Assembly (NCBI GenBank): GCA_963748295.1
Contig: CAVVIH010000005.1
Coordinates: forward strand, 372,001 to 436,000
Direction of reading: 5' to 3'
Length of the DNA: 64,000 nucleotides
From: CAVVIH01 sp963748295
Lineage (GTDB): Bacteria; Acidobacteriota; Vicinamibacteria; Vicinamibacterales; 2-12-FULL-66-21
Shown here: positions 56,919-64,000 of the stretch, one piece after another
How positions within the stretch are numbered: the stretch's first letter is position 1
Layout of the letters: every line of letters begins with the position of its first letter
Notes under the pieces: model-generated
The model's input: only the letters and a program-made list of their open reading frames with translations
Databases searched by the model: none
Told to the model about the DNA's origin: nothing
Position numbers and translations under genes: made by a program

Positions 56919-58830
56919 ATGTGCGGTATTGCAGGCTTCGCAGACGGCGCCACGCCGCGCTCGCCGCGGGATGGGGATGCCAGGCTCGTTCGCACGATGT
57001 GCGACGTCATTCGCCATCGCGGACCGGACGATCAGGGCGTGCACGTGGAGCCCGGCGCCGGACTCGGCATGCGCCGCCTGAGCATCATCGACCTGTCGAC
57101 CGGCCATCAGCCGATTCACAACGAAGACGGAACGATCTGGCTCGTCTTCAACGGTGAGATCTACAACTATCGCGAGCTGCGGCAGCGGCTGGAATCGGCG
57201 GGCCACGTTTTCTACACGTCGAGCGACACCGAGACGATCGTTCACGCCTACGAGGAATGGGGTGCGTCCGCGTTCGAACGGCTGCGCGGCATGTTCGCCA
57301 TCGCGCTCTGGGACCGGAACGAACAAACGCTGCTGCTCGCGCGCGACCGCGCGGGCATCAAGCCGCTGCATTACGTCGAAGCGGGCAATCGGCTGTTTTT
57401 CGGATCGGAGATCAAGTCGCTGCTCGCCGCCGGCGTCGTCGATCGCCGCATCGATCTGGACGCCCTGGATCACTACCTCTCCTTTCTGTACACGCCGCGC
57501 GATCGGTCGATGTTCAGGAACGTGCGCAAGCTCCCTCCCGGCCATTTCCTGCGCTGGAGGGATGGGCGCGCGGAGGTGAAACGGTACTGGGCGGTCGGCG
57601 CCGAAGAAACATTCACTGGATCCGCGGCCGAAGCGGCCGACGCGCTGCGCGCGGTGCTGAAGGACGCCGTCACCTCGCACATGATGAGCGACGTCCCGCT
57701 CGGCGCGTTCCTCTCGGGTGGCGTGGACTCGAGCGTGGTGGTCGGGCTGATGGCGGAAGCCTCGTCACGGCCCGTGAAGACGTTCTCCATCGGGTTCGAC
57801 GAGCCGCAGTTCGACGAGCTCGATCATGCGCGCACGGTTGCGAACCATTTCGGCACCGAACACCACGAGTTCGTCGTCCGGCCGGACGGGCTGAACATCC
57901 TGGACCGGCTGATCGTCGCACTTCGACGAGCCATTCGCCGATTCGTCGGCGATCCCGACGTGGTACGTCTCCGAGGTCGCGCGGCGGCACGTCACGGTGG
58001 TGCTGTCGGGCGATGGCGGCGACGAGCTGTTCGGCGGCTACGACAGGTATCTGCCGCACCCGGCGGTCGCTCGCTTCGACAGCCTCCCGCTCCCGGGACG
58101 ACGGCAGCTGGCGGCGGCGATCTGGCCGGTGCTGCCGCACGGCACTCCCGGCAAGGGACTGCTGCGGCGTGCGGCGCGCGACGAGAACGGCCGCTTCATC
58201 GATTCGGTCGCGATGCTTCAGCCGGACGAAAAGCGCGCGCTGTATTCGTCGGACGTGCGTGACGCGCTCGGCGGCTTCGATGCCGAGCTGCTGCTGTCGC
58301 GCCACTTCGAACGGTTCTCGAAACTGCCGGCTCAGAGCCGGATGATGCGATTCGACTTCGAGACCTATCTCCCCGAGGACGTGCTGACGAAAGTGGACCG
58401 CATGAGCATGGCCCACTCGATCGAGTCGCGCGTGCCGCTGCTCGACAACGAAGTGATCGAGTTTGCCGCCCGCCTGCCGGCGCACTTCAAAATCGCCGGA
58501 ACGCGCCGCAAGCACGTGCTGAAGGAAGCGGCGCGGCGGCTCCTGCCGGCCTCGATCCTCGAGCGCCGCAAGCAGGGGTTTGGCGTGCCGCTCGCGCACT
58601 GGTTCAAAGGAGAGCTTTCCGGGCTCTTCTCGGATGTCCTGGCCACGCCCCGCACGCGGCAGCGCGGCTATTTCGAGCCGGCGTTCATCGATCGGCTGAT
58701 CGCCGAGCACCGCAGCGGACGACGCGACCACAACCTGCGCCTCTGGCAGCTGCTCGTCTTCGAGCTTTGGCATCGCCAGTATCTCGATTCGCCGGCCGCC
58801 GCTCCCGCCCCGCTCGCGCTCGCCCGATGA
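56919..58830 (+). CDS. asparagine-synthase-family amidotransferase 1 (frame broken)
   Basis: 636 residues after one frame change near 57931. The N-terminal glutaminase domain has nucleophile Cys2 in MCGIAGF, then RHRGPDD and FNGEIYNY. The synthetase domain has the PP-loop SGGVDSS and SGDGGDELFGGY. It resembles the XrtA-system amidotransferases. These move glutamine-derived ammonia onto an activated carboxylate, here more likely a uronic acid of the EPS than free aspartate. The break is in the conserved segment that reads HFDEPFADSS in amidotransferase 2; one extra base explains it. It follows the lyase gene by two bases. Confidence 0.87.
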
Positions 58831-58972
58831 GTTCATGAGGCGTGGTAAGCGGCTGCCCCACTTTTCCCCGCACGCTTCCCAGCGTCCCGGCTCAGCTGCT
58901 CCGGATATCCCGTGCTCCGACTGCGGTGTGAACGGATAGGCCTGTTTTTCTGAACCCCACTACGCACGACCG

Positions 58973-58988
58973 TGGCACTTGCCTTGCT
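58973..58988 (+). promoter_or_regulatory. sigma-54 promoter of amidotransferase genes 2 and 3
   Basis: TGGCACTTGCCTTGCT is a full match to TGGCAC-N5-TTGCT, in the 202-base spacer and 44 bases before the ATG at 59033. Confidence 0.82.
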
Positions 58989-59032
58989 GAGATGGAACAC
59001 GTGCCACGTGTGACGTGCGACGTCGTTGAGAC

Positions 59033-60931
59033 ATGTGTGGAATAGCCGGACGCTTCAACTTCGACCCCCTGCGTGCGATTGATCCCGGCGTCCTGGCCGA
59101 CATGACGGACTCGCTCCGCCACCGTGGCCCTGATGCCGCCGGGTTCTATCGCGACGGTGGGATCGGGCTCGGCCACCGGCGGCTGAGCATCATCGATCTG
59201 CACACCGGCGATCAGCCCGTCGCAAACGAGGACGGGACCATACAGGTCGTCTTCAACGGCGAGATCTACAACTTCGCGGAGGTTCGCGCCGAGCTTGCCG
59301 CCGCCGGCCACCGTTTTCGTACCGGTTCGGATACCGAGGTGATCGTCCACGGGTACGAGCAATGGGGCGATCGGTGCGTCGAGCGGTTCCGCGGCATGTT
59401 CGCGTTCGCGCTGTGGGATGGCGTCCGGCGCCGTCTGCTGCTCGCGCGCGATCGGCTCGGCGTGAAGCCGCTCTATTACGCCGAGCTTCCTGGCGCCGGC
59501 ATCGTCTTCGGATCGGAGATCAAGGCCGTCCTCGAGGATCCCGAGGTGCCTCGCGACTGGCGTCCTGACGCGTTGGACAGCTATCTGACGCTGCTCTACG
59601 TTCCCGCCCCGCACACGATCTATCGCGCCGTACGCAAGCTGCCGCCGGCGCACGTGCTCGTCGCAGAGAACGGCGGCGTTCGACTCGAGCGTTATTGGCA
59701 GCTCGATTTTCCCGGCGGGGGCGACCCAGCCCGCGAGGACGAGTACCTCGAAGAGCTCGATGCTCTGCTTGCCGAGGCGGTGCGTCTCCGTCTGGTCAGC
59801 GACGTTCCGCTTGGGGCGTTCCTCTCCGGCGGCATCGACTCCTCCACCGTCGTCGCCTACATGCGCGAGACGAGCGCGACGCGTCCGGTCACGATTTCGG
59901 TCGGATTCGATCACGGCGCGTATGACGAGTCGGCGCACGCGGAGACGGTTGCGCGTCATCTGGACTGCGAGTTCCACGCGCTGACGGCGAACCCGCAGGT
60001 CGAGGAGCTGCTCCCCAAGCTCGCCTGGCATTTCGACGAGCCGTTCGCGGATTCGTCGGCGGTGCCGACGTACTACGTGTCGAAAGCCGCCCGCGAGCTG
60101 GTGACCGTGGCGCTGTCCGGCGACGGCGGCGACGAGCTCTGGGCCGGCTATCAGAATCACCGCGTCCACCACTGGGAGCAGCGCGCCCGCCACGCACTCG
60201 GCGCCGGCAGCCGGCTGGCCGGGTGGTGCGCGCGGGCGCTTCCGTTGTCGATGAAAGGCGTCCGCTCGCTTCGACGCCTCGCGCTCGATCCCGATCAGGC
60301 CTACGCGCTCAAACATGCCTACGGCATGTTCGAACCGGACGCAAAGTCGCGGCTCTACACGGGCGACTTCAGGAACGCCGCAGGATCCGCCGACGCGCTC
60401 GAGCACTTCCGCGCGCTCTATGCCGAATGCCGATCGTCGGACCCGCTCGATCGATCCATGTACGTCGACTCGCAGACCTACATGATTGACGACGTCCTGA
60501 CCAAGGTCGATCGGATGAGCATGGCGGTCTCGCTCGAGGCGCGCGAGCCGCTGCTCGACCACAAGCTGCTGGAATTCGCCGCGCGCGTCCCTTCGCCGCT
60601 GAAGTACCGCCACGGAAGGGGCAAGTACCTGCTGCGCCGCGTGCTCGAGCGCCGGGTGCCGGCGTCGATTCTCGAGCGCCGCAAGCAGGGGTTTGCCGCG
60701 CCGATCGGCGAATGGCTGCGCGGGCCGCTCGCGCCGATGGCCGAATCGCTGCTGCTCGACGCGCGGTTCCGCGATCGCGGCCTGTTCAACCAGCGCGAAG
60801 TCTCGCGCATGTGGGACGAACATCGCAGCGGCCGCGGCGACCATCGCCATCGCCTGTGGCAGCTGATCATGCTGGAGCTCTGGTTCCGGCAATCGGTCGA
60901 TGGAAACGGGAAACTGAGATGTGCGGCATAG
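59033..60931 (+). CDS. asparagine-synthase-family amidotransferase 2
   Basis: 632 residues in one intact frame. Cys2 nucleophile in MCGIAGRF, RHRGPDAAGF, FNGEIYNF, PP-loop SGGIDSST, then AWHFDEPFADSSAVPTYYVSK and SGDGGDELWAGY. The C-terminal part has DVLTKVDRMSM and EAREPLLDHKLLEFA, typical of the family. It is driven by its own sigma-54 promoter and overlaps the third copy by 13 bases. It is closely related to copy 1, and the two probably arose by duplication. The substrate is inferred to be an EPS precursor carboxylate. Confidence 0.88.
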   Translation: MCGIAGRFNFDPLRAIDPGVLADMTDSLRHRGPDAAGFYRDGGIGLGHRRLSIIDLHTGDQPVANEDGTIQVVFNGEIYNFAEVRAELAAAGHRFRTGSDTEVIVHGYEQWGDRCVERFRGMFAFALWDGVRRRLLLARDRLGVKPLYYAELPGAGIVFGSEIKAVLEDPEVPRDWRPDALDSYLTLLYVPAPHTIYRAVRKLPPAHVLVAENGGVRLERYWQLDFPGGGDPAREDEYLEELDALLAEAVRLRLVSDVPLGAFLSGGIDSSTVVAYMRETSATRPVTISVGFDHGAYDESAHAETVARHLDCEFHALTANPQVEELLPKLAWHFDEPFADSSAVPTYYVSKAARELVTVALSGDGGDELWAGYQNHRVHHWEQRARHALGAGSRLAGWCARALPLSMKGVRSLRRLALDPDQAYALKHAYGMFEPDAKSRLYTGDFRNAAGSADALEHFRALYAECRSSDPLDRSMYVDSQTYMIDDVLTKVDRMSMAVSLEAREPLLDHKLLEFAARVPSPLKYRHGRGKYLLRRVLERRVPASILERRKQGFAAPIGEWLRGPLAPMAESLLLDARFRDRGLFNQREVSRMWDEHRSGRGDHRHRLWQLIMLELWFRQSVDGNGKLRCAA

Positions 60932-62883
60932 CAGGTCTCGTCGCCAGCGAGGCGCTCGATCAGACCGACGCCGCACGCGCCGCGTCGATGCGGGACGTGC
61001 TCGCGCATCGCGGCCCGGACGACGCGGGGCTCTATGTCGACGGACGTGCCGCGCTCGGCCACCGGCGGCTGAGCATCGTCGATCTCGCAGCCGGCCATCA
61101 GCCGCTGTCGAATGAAGACGGCAGCGTGTGGGTCGTCTTCAACGGCGAGATCTACAACCACCAGGCGGTCAGGGGTCAACTCGAAGCCGCGGGACATTCC
61201 TACCGGACCCGATCCGACACCGAAACGATCGTTCACGCGTACGAAGAGTGGGGCGACGCGTGCGTCGAGCGGTTCCGCGGCATGTTCGCGTTCGCGCTCT
61301 GGGATGTCAACCGCCGCCGCCTTCTGCTGGTCCGGGATCGGCTGGGCATCAAGCCGCTGTACTGGGCGCTCGCGGGCGGCAGGATCCTGTTTGGATCCGA
61401 GATCAAGGCGATCCTCGAGAGCGGCCTGATCAGGCCGGAGGCCAACGAGGATCTGCTGCCGGAGCTTCTGAGCACGAGGTACATCTCCGGCTCCGAAACG
61501 CTCTTCCGCGGCATCCATCGCCTGATGCCCGGTCACATGCTCGTGTTCGAGGATGGCGCCGTCACCATCCGGTGCTACTGGGACGTGCCGGTCGGCCCGG
61601 ACACGGACCACATGCGCTTGTCGGATGGCGAGGCGGTCGAACGCTTCGGCGCACTGCTCGAGGAGTCGGTGCGGTTGCGGCTGATGGCCGACGTCCCGCT
61701 CGGGATGTTCCTCTCCGGCGGTCTCGACAGCAGCGCGATCGCCGCGCTGATGGCGCGGATGATCGATCGTCCGCTCCAGACGTTTTCCGTCGCGTTCAAG
61801 GATCGCGCGTTCAGCGAGCTCGATTACGCGCGACAGGTGTCGACCGCGATCGGCGCGGATGCGCACGAGATCGTGATTGACGAGCATGATTTCTTCGGCG
61901 CGCTGCCGCGGCTGATCTGGCACGAGGACGAGCCGGTCGCGCACCCGTCGAGCGTGCCGCTGTATTTCGTGTCGGCGCTGGCGCGCGAGCACGTCAAGGT
62001 GGTGCTGACTGGCGAAGGCAGCGATGAGCTGCTGGCGGGCTACGGCAAGTATCCGCGCGGCATCATCAACTGGCGCGCGGCGGCCGCGTATGGCGTCGTC
62101 CCCGCGCCGCTCAGGAAGTGGATCGCCGCCCATGTCGTCACGGCGCTGCCGCGCATCGCCGGCCGCTACGCGCGGCGGTCGTTCCTCGCCGTGCCGCGAA
62201 CGCCCGAAGCGATGTTCTTCGACACATTCGCCGCGGTCGGGCTCGAGCGCCAGCATGCGCTGCTCGCCGAACGGTTCGCCAGCCTGGCCACCGCAGAGCG
62301 TGCCTACGGCCCCTCGCGCGCGTATTTCGACGCGCCCAACGGCGGCAGCACGCTGCTCGACCGGCTGCTCTATACCGACATCAAGACCTATCTGGTCGAG
62401 CTGCTCATGAAGCAGGACCAGATGAGCATGGCCGCCTCGATCGAGAGCCGCGTCCCGTTTCTCGATCATCGCCTCGTCGAGTTCGTCGCCGGCCTGCGTC
62501 CCGGGCTCAAGCTGCGCGGCCTCACGACGAAGTGGCTCCTCAGACAGGCCGTTCGAGGCATTCTCCCGCGCGAGATTCTCACGCGCCGGAAGATGGGATT
62601 CCCGGTGCCCTTCAGCCTCTGGATGCGCGGACCTCACGCGGCGCTCGCGCGCGACGTGCTGCTCGATCGCCGGAGCCGCGAGCGCGGCATCATCGATCCC
62701 GCCGCCATCGAGCGCCTCCTGCAAGCTCATGTCGCAGGTGAAACGGAAGGCGGCGACGCCATCTGGAGTCTCCTCAACCTGGAGCTCTGGTATCGCACGT
62801 TCATCGACGGCGAGGGCATTCAATCACTGCCGGCCGCGCCCGCCTGTCACTCCGCGATCGACGGCCTGAAAGCCAGCGCGTAG
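60919..62883 (+). CDS. asparagine-synthase-family amidotransferase 3
   Basis: 654 residues, intact. MCGIAGLVAS with Cys2, AHRGPDDAGLY, FNGEIYNH and PP-loop SGGLDSS. It differs from copies 1 and 2 in the synthetase pocket: WHEDEPVAHPSSVPLYFVS instead of HFDEPFADSS, and TGEGSDELLAGYGKY instead of SGDGGDEL. It is therefore a separate subfamily and may accept another acid. The start ATG lies within the end of copy 2, so translation is coupled. No terminator hairpin is seen in the 51 bases before the next gene. Confidence 0.87.
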   Translation: MCGIAGLVASEALDQTDAARAASMRDVLAHRGPDDAGLYVDGRAALGHRRLSIVDLAAGHQPLSNEDGSVWVVFNGEIYNHQAVRGQLEAAGHSYRTRSDTETIVHAYEEWGDACVERFRGMFAFALWDVNRRRLLLVRDRLGIKPLYWALAGGRILFGSEIKAILESGLIRPEANEDLLPELLSTRYISGSETLFRGIHRLMPGHMLVFEDGAVTIRCYWDVPVGPDTDHMRLSDGEAVERFGALLEESVRLRLMADVPLGMFLSGGLDSSAIAALMARMIDRPLQTFSVAFKDRAFSELDYARQVSTAIGADAHEIVIDEHDFFGALPRLIWHEDEPVAHPSSVPLYFVSALAREHVKVVLTGEGSDELLAGYGKYPRGIINWRAAAAYGVVPAPLRKWIAAHVVTALPRIAGRYARRSFLAVPRTPEAMFFDTFAAVGLERQHALLAERFASLATAERAYGPSRAYFDAPNGGSTLLDRLLYTDIKTYLVELLMKQDQMSMAASIESRVPFLDHRLVEFVAGLRPGLKLRGLTTKWLLRQAVRGILPREILTRRKMGFPVPFSLWMRGPHAALARDVLLDRRSRERGIIDPAAIERLLQAHVAGETEGGDAIWSLLNLELWYRTFIDGEGIQSLPAAPACHSAIDGLKASA

Positions 62884-62934
62884 CGCCACGTGGATCGTCA
62901 TGTGCAAGCCGCCCCGGAAGGAGGCACTTCCAAC

Positions 62935-63144
62935 ATGGCGAAGTATGGCAAGTCCGCCGGCAAAACGGTCGAGTCCGCAATGCGGCGCCGCAAGAAAGGC
63001 ACCCTCAAGAGCGGATCGGGGCGAAAAGTCAGGAGCCGCAAGCAGGCCATCGCGATCGGCCTGAGCGAAGCGAGGAAGAAGGGCGCCAAGGTCCCGCGCA
63101 AGCGCTCGCGGAAGACCTCCGCCAAAGGCCGCAAGAAGCGCTAG
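62935..63144 (+). CDS. small very basic protein, DUF6496 family
   Basis: 69 residues with a strong GGAGG ribosome-binding site. It begins MAKYGKSAGKTVESAMRRRK and contains RKQAIAIGLSEARKKGAKVP, the signature of DUF6496. More than a third of residues are Lys or Arg, and the C-terminal tail is almost purely basic (RKRSRKTSAKGRKKR). It probably binds nucleic acid, in the manner of small histone-H1-like tails; the family function is not known. It converges with the hydrolase gene, overlapping by 4 bases. Confidence 0.85.
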   Translation: MAKYGKSAGKTVESAMRRRKKGTLKSGSGRKVRSRKQAIAIGLSEARKKGAKVPRKRSRKTSAKGRKKR

Positions 63145-63804
63145 GGCCGGGACGCCGCCGGCATCACGCCGACGAACCGGGCAACCTCGGGCCAGATCGA
63201 CTCGAGGCTGGCGTGCAGCTGGTGGTCGTCATCCAGCATGTGCAGCTCGACGATGCCGGGCCGCGCCCTCGCCCAGCGCTCGACCGTCTCCGGATCGACC
63301 GCGTCGTCGCGCCTGCCCTGGAATATCTGCACCGGAATATCCAGCCGGGCGTTCATCGCGTCGTAGCGGGTCGCGTCGGCAAACAGCTCGTAGTGGACCG
63401 GGATGACCCGGCCGAACCCGTGATGGAAGACGTCCAGGCCGGTTCGATCGACGCCAGTCCTCGAGACCGCGATCTCCGAGCGAGCGCATGCGGTTGCCGC
63501 CGAAATCGAGCGCGGGCGCCAGCAGCACGATGCGGTCGACCCGATCGGGACATCGCATCGCGGTGTTGACCGCCACGAACCCGCCAAGGCTGGACCCGAT
63601 CAAGACCACGCGATCGTCGGGACGCTCGGCGATGCGATCGCAGACCTGACCGATCATGCGCGTGACCGTCAGCGTGCTGAAATCCGGCTCGTTGAAGTCG
63701 GGTATCTGGAGCTCGATGCCGTGGCTGGCGAAGCGCGACGCGAAGAATGCGGCCTTCGACGATTTCGCGGACGAAGCGAAACCGTGCAGATAGAGAACGC
63801 GCAT
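63141..63804 (-). CDS. alpha/beta hydrolase, YqiA/UPF0227-like esterase (frame broken)
   Basis: 220 residues after one frame change near 63448. It starts MRVLYLHGFASSAKSSKAAFF, with the nucleophile elbow GSSLGGFVA (Ser near 76), the acid in IFQGRRDDAVDPETVE and the His in DDDHQLHASLE, giving a complete Ser-Asp-His triad. Small cytoplasmic esterases of this kind cleave short acyl esters; the natural substrate is unknown. The ATG at 63804 overlaps the stop of the SET-domain gene, so they form an operon. The break lies between DWR and TGLDVF and is a single extra CpG base. Confidence 0.78.
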
Positions 63805-64000
63805 CAAAGCATGACCTTGCATCCCCGCGAGCACCGGCACCGCACGGAGCCGACGCCGTCGGTCGAATAGTCGTAGGTCAGCTCTTCACCTTTGCGGATG
63901 TTCCGCGCCGCGCGAATCCAGATCGTATCGCCGATCACCTGGGTATAACAGTTGGGCGTGCACGAGTGATTGACGTAGCGGGCGACGTTGCCGCCCACTG
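63804..64000 (-). CDS. SET-domain protein, C-terminal part (5' end outside the window)
   Basis: About 65 residues are visible. They contain the core SET motifs GGNVARYVNHSCTPNC (cofactor and pseudoknot) and RKGEELTYDYS (catalytic Tyr). A post-SET-like cysteine group CRCSRGC follows, which binds zinc with the SET Cys. SET proteins methylate lysines using S-adenosylmethionine. In bacteria they are uncommon and the substrates mostly unknown. It lies beside, and convergent with, a gene for a lysine-rich protein. The stop overlaps the hydrolase start. Confidence 0.85.
   Translation of the reverse strand, partial: VGGNVARYVNHSCTPNCYTQVIGDTIWIRAARNIRKGEELTYDYSTDGVGSVRCRCSRGCKVML

Noticed and set aside
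56919..62883. Asparagine biosynthesis as the role of the three amidotransferases
   Set aside because: Three tandem copies with sigma-54 control inside an EPS locus do not fit a housekeeping need; amino-acid synthesis cannot be excluded for one copy.

Overview
The window is a GC-rich bacterial chromosome segment without tRNA, rRNA, CRISPR or IS elements. Gene content suggests Acidobacteriota, probably a Vicinamibacteria-like lineage. The evidence is a radical-SAM protein of the tetraether/membrane-spanning-lipid synthase type, exopolysaccharide (EPS) genes of the kind found in exosortase-A (XrtA/PEP-CTERM) loci, paired sigma-54 activators and a DUF6496 basic protein. This assignment is inference from families; no marker gene is present.

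Layout. 1-4.2 kb: a truncated gene, a PP-loop asparagine-synthase-like gene, a NodB deacetylase and moaA. 4.2-13.4 kb: mostly housekeeping genes: a DegP/HtrA protease, the lipid-type radical-SAM enzyme, msrQ-msrP, a small histidine kinase, a methyltransferase and an APH-fold kinase. 13.4-27 kb: four paralogous secreted beta-helix proteins on the minus strand, enclosing a plus-strand operon of two glycosyltransferases (one fused to a formyltransferase-like domain) and a second deacetylase. 27.1-31 kb: a small secreted anchored protein, two sigma-54 activators and a degenerate GGDEF protein. 31-50.9 kb: a long EPS operon: Wza-like export protein, outer-membrane barrel, Wzz, tyrosine kinase, initiating sugar transferase, Wzx, nucleotidyltransferase, YvcK, ExeA-type ATPase, UDP-sugar dehydrogenase, glycosyltransferases, Wzy and two CDP-glycerol-type transferases. 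50.9-62.9 kb: a secreted CBM-phosphodiesterase, a glycosyltransferase, a heparinase-like lyase and three amidotransferases of the asparagine-synthase family. 62.9-64 kb: a DUF6496 basic protein, a hydrolase and a truncated SET-domain protein.

Working model. The EPS unit is started by the sugar transferase, extended by the GT2/GT4 enzymes, decorated by amidotransferases and polyol-phosphate-type transferases, flipped by Wzx, polymerised by Wzy, and exported through Wzz and Wza. Deacetylases, a heparinase-like lyase, beta-helix proteins and the CBM-phosphodiesterase would shape it outside. Nine sequences with GG-N10-GC spacing that match the sigma-54 promoter lie just upstream of these genes and of one sigma-54 activator gene itself, so much of the window looks like one sigma-54 regulon.

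Two properties cut across the window. About 15 genes are broken by +1 or +2 frame changes, nearly all repairable by deleting one base of a CpG (TCG to TG or CGA to CA); I read these as systematic consensus errors and annotate the genes as intact. Six intergenic spacers hold imperfect heptanucleotide arrays, each with a different unit.
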